Of a stretch of 64,000 nucleotides of DNA, positions 21,446 through 31,405 are shown piece after piece. The number at the start of each line of letters is the position of its first letter. Within the stretch, counting starts at the first letter, position 1. Origin of the DNA: Apostichopus japonicus (taxonomy: Eukaryota; Echinodermata; Holothuroidea; Aspidochirotida; Stichopodidae). The stretch is from positions 23,991,398 through 24,055,397 of the forward strand of contig NC_092577.1 in NCBI RefSeq assembly GCF_037975245.1. The letters run 5' to 3'. The notes beneath the pieces are model-generated. The model was given only the letters and a program-made list of their open reading frames with translations. It searched no databases and was not told the origin of the DNA. The translations under genes and the position numbers were made by a program.

Positions 21446-22548
21446 TCTATAGGAAAAAGAAAGTTGGGGGGCATATGCTACAGATAACGCCTGGCTGCAG
21501 GTGATTATGATCCCGACACCTCAGCCCTGCCGGACTGTTCTTAATGTCTGGAGCTTGTGCAGTTGTGCCCATCCGAACTCTCTGATTACTCGGACTACCT
21601 CCTACCTAGCAAGCGGATTCAATTATTCCTGCCTACAGAAGGAACCAACATGCTGTACATGGAGTTTGAATCTGAAAAACAAGAAGGGTCATAATTCTCC
21701 AATATGGATATTGTAGTATTGTTAATAGACTGATCAAACATTGAACTTGAGCTCATAACCATTGTATGTTAATCTAACAATTTTCAACCGTCAGATTTGA
21801 TTAGCAGTGCCAAAACTATTTCCCAATGTGGGGCGCTGTTTTTTTCCAAACCCATTGGCCATGCGGAGCATCACGCACATATTGACAACAATTCATACCA
21901 AGTCTTTGCTATAACCAGCCGGAGACTTAAACCCCACACCTATGGCTGCTACTAAAAAATTTCAATTCTGCTTTTCTACTAATAAACAAATAGAACAATG
22001 CTATAGTAGTTAGTAATTCCTCATAATCATACACAAAACAATATCCATGCACTTGCAACCTCAAATTTATTATGTTTACATATAAACATATTTTCACAGT
22101 AGCACTGATGAGCTTATCAAATAAATCAGTAACTGATGAGCCAATCAAATAAAACATCATGAAACACTAGCAATGTACTTGCAACCTTAATTCAGTTACA
22201 TATTATCAGTATATAATCAAGATATTTCCAACAATACGCTTATTTCTGCCAAAAATGGCATTGTCTACACTCTAATTATACACAAAACAATAAGTTCAAG
22301 ATACTGTTGTTTTTGTCACAGATAAGGTGCAGGTTTTAGACCGCAAAAACGACCTACTTGTTTCTGCTTCTTCTCAAATTCTCTGCTCCCTCTATTCTGT
22401 TATTAGTTTTGCTATTACATGAATCTTCACTTGCGAAAACAAAAGATAAACTTTTTCCACTGAACCTTCATGCTTTGCCTAACAAACTATAGTCAATCAT
22501 TCCCAGACAGCCACACAAATGATAACCGGTAAACTGATGATCTTGCCA

Positions 22549-22712
22549 TCTTGTGGGGGGGGGGGGGGTGGGCGTTTTGTCTCTGCAGGTCGGCGGGCGT
22601 ATGTTTTTTTGGCTCGCTAGACCTGAGTTTCGTTTGTCAGAATGGGATGGTTCGGTAGTGCCCTTTGGCCGTGACGTTTTGTATCCCGCATGGCGGGTCA
22701 CGTAAAAAGCAC
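22549..22712 (+). mobile_element. Tx1-clade LINE stub F (A/B subfamily 3' end)
   Basis: A G-run, then GGGCGTTTTGTCTCTGCAGG to GGGTCACGTAAAAAGCAC, matching the last ~160 bp of copy B. Exact 11-bp TSD TGATCTTGCCA at 22538-22548 and 22713-22723. A severely 5'-truncated insertion inside the hAT element, so younger than it. Confidence 0.9.
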
Positions 22713-23485
22713 TGATCTTGCCAAATATCAGGCAACAACATTCCTCATTGTTAATGTTAAGGACAATTTTGTGACTGAAATTAGCACACCACCACTGAGC
22801 ATGTTACACATTCATGCAAAGTATCACATGTTTACATGCTAAGTATCAAGATACACAGTATGCTACGTTCGTATATCCGACGCACTCGATACTTACGATA
22901 CGGTCCTGGAGAAACAATTTCCATTTTTTAAGGCGATACAGTAGTGAGAACAGGCACAGCCGCAAGTTTGCAGGAATTTCAGAATTCCCAATATTTTATA
23001 TCTCTACCAGTAGTGAAAATCATGTTTCGACAGTTTCGTGGCCATAAAAAAGTTGTTTTGTGGAATATTCAATGACATATATTCATTTGACTCGAGGCAA
23101 TATATGAATACCTGATACCTCGGCTCAGTACAAACCGAGCCAATCTTTTGATAGATTGTTGCGCAAGGTGGAAGCACTCAACATATTTTCAGCAGATATC
23201 GATATCGCGCAGCACAACAAGGTTTGTGGTGTATGGTCGCATCGACCATTGCCATGCCATGCTGTGTGACCATTCTCATGATTACTATAGATATTTTCTT
23301 ATTCTGCCAGATGCAGAAGAGAAAATCGTGTAACTATCTCCCAAATTATTGAACAAAAAATATTACTGAATCGCACTGATTTTTAATTTTGTTTACCCCA
23401 TTCCCAGTGGGGGGGGGCCAGCCGATTTCATGAGGGGCCTCGGCCCCAAGGTCCCCCCCCCCGTAGGTACGCCACTGTAGGTATG

Positions 23486-23860
23486 TTACCTCGGTGTGTG
23501 ATATTTCTACCGTAAACTTTAAGAAGCGGTGTATTTCATTCAACCTTTTTACTAGGTGTTCAAGTTCCTGATGTGTACCGTCGTAGAGCAATAGAATGTC
23601 ATCTCTATAGCGGAGCAATTTTAAGATTTTATTATCTGTCGGTAAAATCGAGAGGGGGTTATAGCGCTCACGAGGGTTAAATCTCTGCAAAAATAAACTA
23701 AGTCCGAGATCTGTGCAGTGCGTTATAGTATCATTAAAAAATTCCCATTGACTTTGTGTTAGCTCCGTGAGGCGTTGCAAATGTTCAAGGCCCCCAGTCC
23801 CAAGCCCCCCAAGGGTGGTACTCAAACTTCATGAACGTCTAGCTGGTACATACGAAATTT
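23486..23860 (-). mobile_element. Penelope-like element, reverse transcriptase part
   Basis: Minus-strand reading includes LSILPTDNKILKLLRYRDDI with the YxDD-type RDDILLLY box, then LKRLNEIHRFLKFTVEIS-like sequence and HTEVTYL, the conserved PLE RT order. Upstream RT fingers are not clear. It continues across the hAT insertion at 20655. Frame is open for the last ~120 codons before the junction. Confidence 0.78.
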
Positions 23861-24085
23861 GGGTCAGGACTTAAGTTTGGGTCAAATCCTTCTTTTCCAT
23901 GGCGCACGGGGCCCGAAACACATGCCAAATATGCTAATTCTGTTTTGGACTAAAAAAATGAAACAGCTCCCATTGACTTTGTGTTAGCTCCGTGAGGCTT
24001 TGCAAATGTTCAAGGCCCCCAGTCCCAAGCCCCCCACGGTATGGTACTCATACTTCATGAAAACCTAGCTGGTACATACGAAATC
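23747..24085. repeat. ~115-bp direct duplication inside the Penelope copy
   Basis: CCCATTGACTTTGTGTTAGC to CTAGCTGGTACATACGAAAT appears at 23747-23862 and again at about 23968-24085, ~95% alike by eye, separated by ~105 bp of other sequence. Confidence 0.85.
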
Positions 24086-24535
24086 CCTATTTTCCACGGC
24101 GGATAACCTTATTCTATTACAACATTCTTAACAACTCCTGAACCTTACGCCAACTATGTTAACTTGATTATTTCTGTATCGTACGGAAGCGTAGAAAGGA
24201 CATTGCATTGACTTGCACACTATATCACTACGTCAAACTTTTTAAAACTGCGTTTTGCACACTTCGTACAACTTGTCAATACTAAGAGGCTGGATGACAA
24301 AATATACAAGGGAAAAATACAAGCACAGAGTACACACAGTACAAATATAATTTTCCAATTTCAGATTTCATGACACATGTATCTGCCTAAGTTCTACCCT
24401 AGTTTCTTCACAGAAAGTAATGATGTTACTATACAGTCATGGAAAGCAATCGGATAGTGATCGCATTGAATACGCCTTTCAAACTATTTCGTAATTACGA
24501 ACAGCAGAACAGTGTTAATAAAGTGATATCAATTG

Positions 24536-25460
24536 GAAATATGTTTGGTACAATGTGTAAAAGTTAAGAACTGACGTTTCGATCCTAGCAGGATCTTCTT
24601 CAGAGGCTCAAGGACAAAATAAGTGACAAATACAAGCACAGAGTACAGGCAGGTTAATGAATATAGTGAATAGGGAGAACACAAGAGTAAGGTGAAAGAG
24701 GATTAGTAGACAAAGGTAGTGAGAGAACTAAGAAATTTACAGGGGGAGAGGAGAGATACAGCAAATAAACTGCGGAGGGACAAAGGGCGCATTCAAAGAA
24801 GGGGATTGGAATAAACTGAAGAAGGACAAAGACAGGGCTTCTTTAGGGTCGCCATTGTTGGAATCTATTGCTATCCAGAGTCAAATTATGGAGCTGTGAT
24901 TTCAAAGAATCGTAACCTTTACTTACACCCAGTGAAGCACTGGAATAACACAGAGTCACTTCTAGGCGTTCCCATGTACTCTGGTTTGCTGAAAGCATGC
25001 ATAGGTAGAGCTAAAATGAAAACAGCAGATAAGATCTCTTGTAGAGTTTGCGGCATCCAGTATGTTGGTGAAACCAGAACCACCCTCAAGAAGATATTCT
25101 ATGGTCACAGATCAACAGTGGATTTTGCTTCCCCCCCCCCTCCTTTCCTTCTCCCCCTGGTTACCTCCATTCTCTTGGCTCTCTTCCACCTTTTTTCTCC
25201 ACACCTCCATGTCTTTGTCCTTCTGCAGTTTATTCCGTACCCTCTTCCCTAATACTTCCTTTGTCCCTCCACAATTTGTCTCCTGTACCTCTCCTCTTTC
25301 TGTGTAAATTTCTTCGTTCTATCCTTCCTTTGTCTAAAAATCCTCTTTCACCTAATTCTTTTGTGTTCTCCCTATTCTCATTAACCTGTATGTCCTTCAG
25401 CCACTGGAAGATCCTGTTAGGATCGAAACGTCAGGCCCTTAACTTTTACACATTGTACTT
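24536..25460 (+). mobile_element. Short Penelope derivative with ~300-bp inverted terminal repeats
   Basis: The left arm (24536-24841) reads ACAATGTGTAAAAGTTAAGA, then GACGTTTCGATCCTAGCAGGATCTT and a purine-rich GGGAGAACACAAGAGTAAGG tract. The right arm (about 25160-25460) is its reverse complement: pyrimidine-rich, ending GATCCTGTTAGGATCGAAAC and TTAACTTTTACACATTGT. Arms are ~80% alike. Only ~300 bp lie between, coding the GIY-YIG endonuclease end of a PLE. The arms match the inverted arrangement of PLE 'pseudo-LTRs' known for the group. RT is absent, so non-autonomous. Confidence 0.7.
25029..25124 (+). pseudogene. GIY-YIG endonuclease fragment of the Penelope derivative
   Basis: KISCRVCGIQYVGETRTTLK and KIFYGHRSTVD show the PLE version of GIY-YIG (CGIQYVGET) and the following conserved H. 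The open frame 24896-25124 also holds an upstream linker. Truncated at a C-run (25131); no functional enzyme. Confidence 0.75.
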
Positions 25461-25465
25461 AACAC

Positions 25466-25655
25466 ATGCGCGTATCCAGGGGGGGGGGGCGTTGGGGACG
25501 AAACGTGATATACGCACAGAGCGGAAGGCCCGGGTTCGAATCCCTGTGGAGGCTGGAAGTTTTTTCACTGTTCTTGATTTTAAAACTCATTACGATTTTC
25601 ATTTATATATATTCATTTGCCTTTGTCGTTTACCTCCATTGCATTAACATAAAGT
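25466..25655 (+). mobile_element. Chimeric junction: hAT-like end fused to a truncated tRNA-SINE
   Basis: GCGTATCCAGG, a G-run and GCGTTGGGG (25470-25497) match the right end of the element at 57583-59640 in inverted sense. At about 25508 the sequence turns into the SINE body: ACAGAGCGGAAGGCCCGGGTTCGAATCCCTG, with the B box intact but no A box. It then follows the 25855 copy through GGCTGGAAGTTTTTTCAC to CCATTGCATTAA. Confidence 0.65.
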
Positions 25656-25854
25656 GTGTTCAAAGTATATCTATTTCAAGATCCGGCTTTAGGAATCACA
25701 AATGATTTCGAGTTGGTTAGCATCATTTTTGATCTCTAGAGTAAGGCAAAATATGTCATCAAAAACAGAAGCAGTATTGTTCGATACAGGTGACAAACGC
25801 CTACAGTGGAATTACGACCTTCCTTACCGGTTTCGAACTTCTGGACAAACAATC

Positions 25855-26022
25855 AGCGTCCATAGCCTAGTGGTTAGGGTGTCCGCGTACAGAGCGGAAG
25901 GCCCGTGGTTCGAATCCCTGTGGAGGCTGGAAGTTTTTTTCACCGTTCTTGATTTTAAAACTCATTACGATTTTCATTTATATATATTCATTTGCCTTTG
26001 TCGTTTACCTCCATTGCATTAA
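25855..26022 (+). mobile_element. tRNA-derived SINE, full head
   Basis: The A box TAGCCTAGTGGTTAGGG and B box GGTTCGAATCC sit in a tRNA-sized head (25858-25925), followed by GTGGAGGCTGGAAGTTTTTT and an AT-rich body ending at TTGCATTAATATATA. The 3' part is ~98% identical to the truncated copy at 25508-25655. An internal Pol III promoter is expected from the boxes. Confidence 0.82.
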
Positions 26023-26163
26023 TATATATATATAAATATAAATATGTAAATATAAATATATATATATATTTATATATATATATATTTATATATATATACC
26101 GTATATATATATATATACCGTATATATATACCGTATATATATATGTGTGTGTTCAGACTAGTT

Positions 26164-26200
<37 letters not shown>
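26022..26200. repeat. TA-rich microsatellite
   Basis: (TA)n interrupted by ATAAATAT and ATACCGTATATA; probably grown from the SINE tail. Confidence 0.95.
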
Positions 26201-27104
26201 ACAATACTATATTAGAATATCATGACGCGTGTGTGTGTATGATCGCCTTAAACAATTGTAAAATTGTGCTATGAAACCAACTGTGGCTGATCTTGAACTC
26301 GAACGAGTCGTCGGGGAACATGACACATTTCGGTATTAGACCAAATCTATGTGCGAACTGAACTAGACTTATGTCCTTCGATGCAACACTGCCATTCAGT
26401 TCGCGGTTGTATAACCTAATTGTTACCCCACCCTAGTACCGTCAGTCATACAATGAATCTAAAAATAAATTCCGCATGTGATTTGAGAATTGAGCACATT
26501 TCCTGTGAATATCATGTAGTGGACCCAAAGGCGTATCATTGCCGGGGCGGACGCACGCATCTCTTCCTGAGATTGTTCACATCTACATAACAACGCGCGC
26601 CCCACCCCTACGCCCAGCACTTCTTATCGCTTCCGGATGAGTTACGAAACTTAATTAAAGACCGTCGCCCCAGGGACGTAGCTAAGGTCTGATAATTGGG
26701 GGGAGGTGTATTACCTGAAATTCCAACTGGATGGGTTTTGGAACCAGAAAATTCCGACTGCTGCCTTGTTCCCCCCCCCCCCCCTTTGATACTCATCAAC
26801 ATTTCCATGAACGCGCGAGTAGCGCGCGGATTTTTTCCCCGATACCACTTTACAAATTTAAACTTATTAATCACTCTGGTTAAGCAAGTAAGCAACTGAG
26901 TATAGTTATCTGCTTGAAGGCTACATAGACTACTGACTACAAAAGCTACGTTAATGTAACAGAGGGGAATTGTTTTCAACAAATTATATTCGACGACATA
27001 GTCAATGACCAAAAAATACAGTGCTTTTTACTAGCACGCTTAATATTATTTTCCTTTGGGGTGGGGGGGGTGTGGGTGGGGCTGTTAACCACTCGCGTGA
27101 AAAA
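26201..27104. other. Unassigned; one possible hAT-like end
   Basis: 26671-26700 reads CAGGGACGTAGCTAAGG followed by a G-run, a sequence type seen at hAT-like ends, and ACGCGCGAGTAGCGCGCGG lies at 26811-26830. No matching second end or TSD was found. No genes. Confidence 0.35.
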
Positions 27105-27350
27105 GTGTTCAATTGTTCACTTCATTTCAACTGAGCATTTGGAATGAAGTGAAGAATTAAACATTTTGCCCAAAAATGTCCAATTGACGAGATACGATAA
27201 GTTGTCAATTCAACATTTTGCAGAAAATGTTTCAATTGCTCAGTTGGAATGAAGTTAACAATTAAACATTTTCCCAAAAATGTCCAATTGGTGAGGTATC
27301 ATAAAGTTGTCAATTAAACATTTTGCAGAAAGTTGTTCAATTGCTCAGTA
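27105..27350. repeat. ~110-bp tandem repeat, about 2.3 units
   Basis: Alternating TCAATTGCTCAGTTGGAATG, CAATTAAACATTTTGC, AAAAATGTCCAATTG and GATAAAGTTGTCAATT blocks repeat from 27107 to 27345. AATTGTTCAATTG-type palindromic cores recur throughout. Confidence 0.8.
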
Positions 27351-27769
27351 GGCTGGTTAATATACTGCAACGTTAGGTACCGTGTTCGAAGCAGCGATTT
27401 GTCGTAACGTAGCGAGCTAAGAAATGTGTTATTAAGTAATTATTTGTGTATCAAGTAATTTGGGTCAGAATTTATGTAGTGACCAAAGTGTTAATTAAGA
27501 AAAATAGGAACGATATGTTGACCCGTTATTGTGTTATAGGCCACTGAGAGTCACGTAGCCACTGAACGTAAGTGGGTATATAGTTAAACAAGTTCATGAT
27601 GATACATGTTGGTTGTCAATTTGAAAACGATCGTTAGCCATGATTTGGTAGTTATTTGTCTGTTAGATTTTGGGAAAGACTGTTAATTTACGATCTAGCG
27701 AACTTGGAATACTTTAATCAAATTCCTTATATTATATACCACGTGAACGGACGTCTCTCTGGTGATTGA

Positions 27770-28260
27770 TTTACTCGCCAAATACCTTCTCAATAGTTAG
27801 CCAGCCATATACTCATAAATATATTTTTTCTCATCGCGTACCTACTCATGAGAAGTCTACTCGCTGGTCCCCTGCTCGTTAGTTATCTACTCGCGAGACA
27901 TCTACTCGTGAGAGAACTACTCAATTATATTTTATCATCGTTTACCTACTCATGAGAAATGTACTCGCTGGTCCTCTACTCAAATTAGTGAGAGAACTAC
28001 TCAAATTATATTTTTTCACTTATGAGAAATCTACTCCTGAGACGTTTGCTCAGTTGTATTCTCAATGTTTAGCTGCGTACTGGAGACCTGCTCATAGGAT
28101 ACTTTCTCAAGAGCAACTGTGGTATATGAACTGGGGAGAACACTGCTTATTGTTATCTAGTATACTCTACTTACTCGCGAGTAGCTGTGCTGGTGAGAAA
28201 CTTTCTCAGATACCAGTGAATGTATTTACTCAGGTATACGTTATTATTACATGCTCATCA
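27770..28260. repeat. Degenerate 15-bp minisatellite with palindromic CTC-NN-GAG cores
   Basis: Units such as TACTCATGAGAAGTC, TACTCGCGAGACATC, TACTCGTGAGAGAAC, TACTCATGAGAAATG and TACTCCTGAGACGTT are spaced by 15 bp or multiples of it between 27844 and 28045. They decay outward into TGCTCA- and TTCTCAA-type words to ~28260. Cores are CTCATGAG, CTCGCGAG, CTCGTGAG and CTCCTGAG. No protein role is evident. Confidence 0.7.
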
Positions 28261-28489
28261 TAGGTCATTGCTAGTTTCCAGGCTCAGTGTTACTCTTGAG
28301 CAGTTACTCAAGGTTGAAACCGTTTTACACACTGAGACACTGTAAATCCGTCTTGCTGTTCTTCGACTCACCAGTTAAGAATAATCATCTGTAGAAATTT
28401 GAGAAATAAAGTGATTTTCAAGAAACAACACAGAAAGTTCTCTTCATCATTTTGGTTGACTGTGCTTGTATACAGTGGACCGAGGGTCA

Positions 28490-30125
28490 ACGTTACAATA
28501 TCATCGACCCGAACGTTTCGTCTGTCGGCGTTCCATTTCTTGCGAGGAACCAGCAGTGGAAATACGTCACGATTCCAACATTTCCAGAACGCATTAACGA
28601 TTCTTCGTACAAATTCCACTGTATGCTTCGGGTTCTTGGTTTCTCTGAAAGGACCTTGTGGAACTGTGGTTCACGCTCGTCCCAATAACATATCGTTAGG
28701 ACAAAGATATGATCCGTCGTCAGGGTCATTAGGCAATCTTCCAATTGGACGCTGATTAAACAAATTGGCAACTTACAACTTTTGACAAGCGGTTCAACGC
28801 AACCGTTCTGATGGGGTGCTAATGACGTAGCGAATTTCCATTCCACTCCTTTGTCAGCACAAAATTCTTGAAGTTGTGTCTCATCATATTCTTTGATCAT
28901 TTCTTGCAGTTCTTTCTGTGCTCCAACAAACTGTTTTCCATTGTCGCTTGTAATAACTTTCGGGCATCCTCGATATGCCAAGAATCTTCTGAGAACTTGG
29001 ATGAACTCCATTGTTGAAGCGTCGGTTGCAAGATCTAGGTGTACTGTTCTTGTGTTCAGGCAAGTGAATATTACTCCATAATGCTTGCTAGTTTTGTTGC
29101 GACCAACTTTCACGCTGAATGGTCCAAAATAGTCAGAAGCTGTATAGTAGAAGGGGGGAATCTCGGGCATCAAGCGATATTTTGGCAAATCAGCCATAAA
29201 CTGTGACTCAGTTTTATGCACAGCATAATTTTTGCATAGCATCTTCTTACATAGCACGCACCTATGCTTCACTGTTTTCGCAAGCTTCTGCACTCCTATT
29301 ATCCAATATTTTCTTCCTACTTTGGCAGCGGTAGTTGCCACGCCATCATGACCAATTTCATGAGTTTGCCTTGTACTTAGCATTGATATTGGATGTTGTA
29401 TGGGATGACGGCAATCGTAAGAAAGCAGTCTCTTCTCAACTCGCCCACCAACATGGATGATTCCTTTCTCTTCAAATGGACTGAGTGTTTTGCATTCTCC
29501 CCTTTTAATCTGGTCATGTATGGATTTCAGAGCTTCTTGAATCCAATACATTTCTGCCCTTTCTAACTCTTGAAGGGTTGAGTGTTCCAGTCTCAGGTCA
29601 GCTAGTATAATCATCCTTGTGGCATCTAAGTTTTAGGTGGCTGAGAAATCTTTGTACATAAGCGGTTACCCTCATCAATTTTCTCCAGCTTGAAAACCTT
29701 TTGCAATTAATGAAATCTGACTTTGTCACCGTGGCAATCTGAAAAATTGTCCGTTTTTCATCAACTCCTGTATCAATTTGAACTTCTTGGTGTGGCCATT
29801 CTGTCTGTGGTTGGCATAAGAATGGAGGTCCTGTTATCCATCTATCAGATAACTTCTCTACAGGAACACCTCCAGAGATATCATCTGCCGGATTTATGTC
29901 TCCCGGCACATGCTTCCATTGCGTGTAGGATCTGATCTCTCCGATTCGAGCAGAAAAAAAAGGTTTGAAAGTCCTTGCCTCGCTGTGAATCCATCCTAGG
30001 ACTATCATACTGTCGGTCATGTAGACAGTTTCACTGATCTCTAAGGTGGTTTCTTCCTTGAAAGTTGAACTGCCATAACTGCTGCTTGCAGCTCAAGTGT
30101 TGGAACAGAGAGTTTCTTTAACGGA
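28490..30125 (-). mobile_element. BEL/Pao LTR retrotransposon fossil (RNase H and integrase part of pol)
   Basis: Minus-strand pieces recall BEL/Pao pol: the RNase H end (PTLELQAA, WKHVPGDINPADDISGG), the integrase zinc-binding region (CVLCKK) and the core with SDYFGPF, NTRTVHLDLATD and TSDNGKQFVG. gag, RT and LTRs were not found. It is a partial, broken copy with only a few breaks visible, of moderate age. Confidence 0.85.
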
Positions 30126-31405
30126 GCCAAAGGCCAAATTTGACCCTAACCCCAAAATCTCTCATATAGTATTTTTCTCTGCTGAATATTTCTCTTTGGG
30201 GTGTATATAATCAGATCTAGGGTGGTGTGGACCTGTAACCCTTGTTAAATATTCAAAATGGCGTCCAAGATGGCCGCCATAAAATACCAAAAAACATTAT
30301 TTCAGTTTAAATTTCATTTAAGGTTTTTTGCCACAGATCAATAATTTTGGGGTCTAGTCATATGTTTTTGGGTACATGTACCGTTGCTGTGGCAACTATC
30401 TATATTTATACCATTTAGTCAGTAAAAGCCAGAAACAATGTCAAAACAGCCTTTATTTACAGAAAATGTTGGAAAATCATTTATTGTTTCTTAGGAATAT
30501 GCTAATGATCCTAAGGTATAATGGAATAAGGTTTGACGAGTAAAAATTTCTTGTTACCATGATAACCACTAACCATTTAAAAAGACAATGATGATGTTTA
30601 AATGTTTAAGATAAGATTACACAAGCCCTTTATATTTGATCGCAGTCAAACATTTTCTAACTCTTAATTCAGATTTGTTGAAAAATACCCCTCCTTTAGT
30701 TGTGTATAGATCATCCCCCTTTATTTTGTACCATCCTAGCTGCATCACTTACCTCCACAAAAAATGATATAACCCAAAATGTAATACATTCTCCACTCAT
30801 ACAGTTTCATTGTAACAGTAGTGACCTATTCAGCTCTCTGTGCATTGTCAAGTTTTCTGTTCTGCAGACATTGATTGAAGCGCAATTCTATCTGTACTCC
30901 AGGTAGGCAGTTCTAAAAATAATTTTACCATTTTAAATTACATTCATCAAATCACAAAGATTGTTTAGTGTTTGATTATAATCTGTTTCAAGGCAGCGGA
31001 CATCTCAGTATTTGATAGTGTGATTTAAAAAAAAAATGGCAAACCGGTGGTTAGGCAGATTTCCCTTTGACTTAGTGTGGTGTTAGGCTACCATGTGGTC
31101 GAAGATAACAGCAATAACGAAAGCATTCCATGGATATCTTATAACTGCGTCACAATTTCAGCTAATAAACATATGGTTAGGCTTAGCTAGATTTCTCATT
31201 GACATAGTGTGGTGTTAGGCTTCCATGTGGAAGAAGTTATTATTCGTTTATTTCATAGAAGGAAAGGCTGACAAGGAATTTGACGAAAACTGTTGATCTC
31301 TTTTCAAGCGTAATCACCCTGGCACACTAATTGGCCCCACGAAACTGTAATTTCAACAGAATTGCAAGTGTAACATTAATACTGCTGTTGTTTGTTTTAA
31401 TGTAG
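30126..31405. other. Spacer before P2
   Basis: AT-rich. A diverged ~120-bp direct repeat (TTAGTGTGGTGTTAGGCTAC at 31069 and ATAGTGTGGTGTTAGGCTTC at 31196) is the only structure. No gene recognised; earlier exons of P2 could be here but I cannot see them. Confidence 0.45.

Larger units (their letters stand above)
20664..23477. mobile_element. hAT-type DNA element, non-autonomous, splitting the Penelope copy
   Basis: Ends read CAGTGGCGTAGGTAG (left) and, reverse-complemented, CAGTGGCGTACCTAC (right). The flanking 8-mers TACGTATG (20656-20663) and TAGGTATG (23478-23485) form a hAT-sized 8-bp TSD with one mismatch. Removing the element rejoins Penelope RT codons (EVTYL + DLKIFKG). No transposase remains. 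The interior holds a foldback element (21222-21445) and a Tx1 3' stub with its own TSD (22549-22712). The left subterminal region carries the shared hairpin motif described at 20735. Confidence 0.78.

Noticed and set aside
24536-25460. Ordinary DNA transposon with 300-bp TIRs
   Set aside because: The enclosed GIY-YIG block and the GATCC-AGGATCGAAAC end motif are Penelope hallmarks.
25858-25925. Stand-alone tRNA gene
   Set aside because: Good A and B boxes, but the body and a second copy at 25508 show it is a SINE head.
27105-28260. CRISPR-like array
   Set aside because: Units are degenerate and lack unique equal-length spacers, and the host is eukaryotic.
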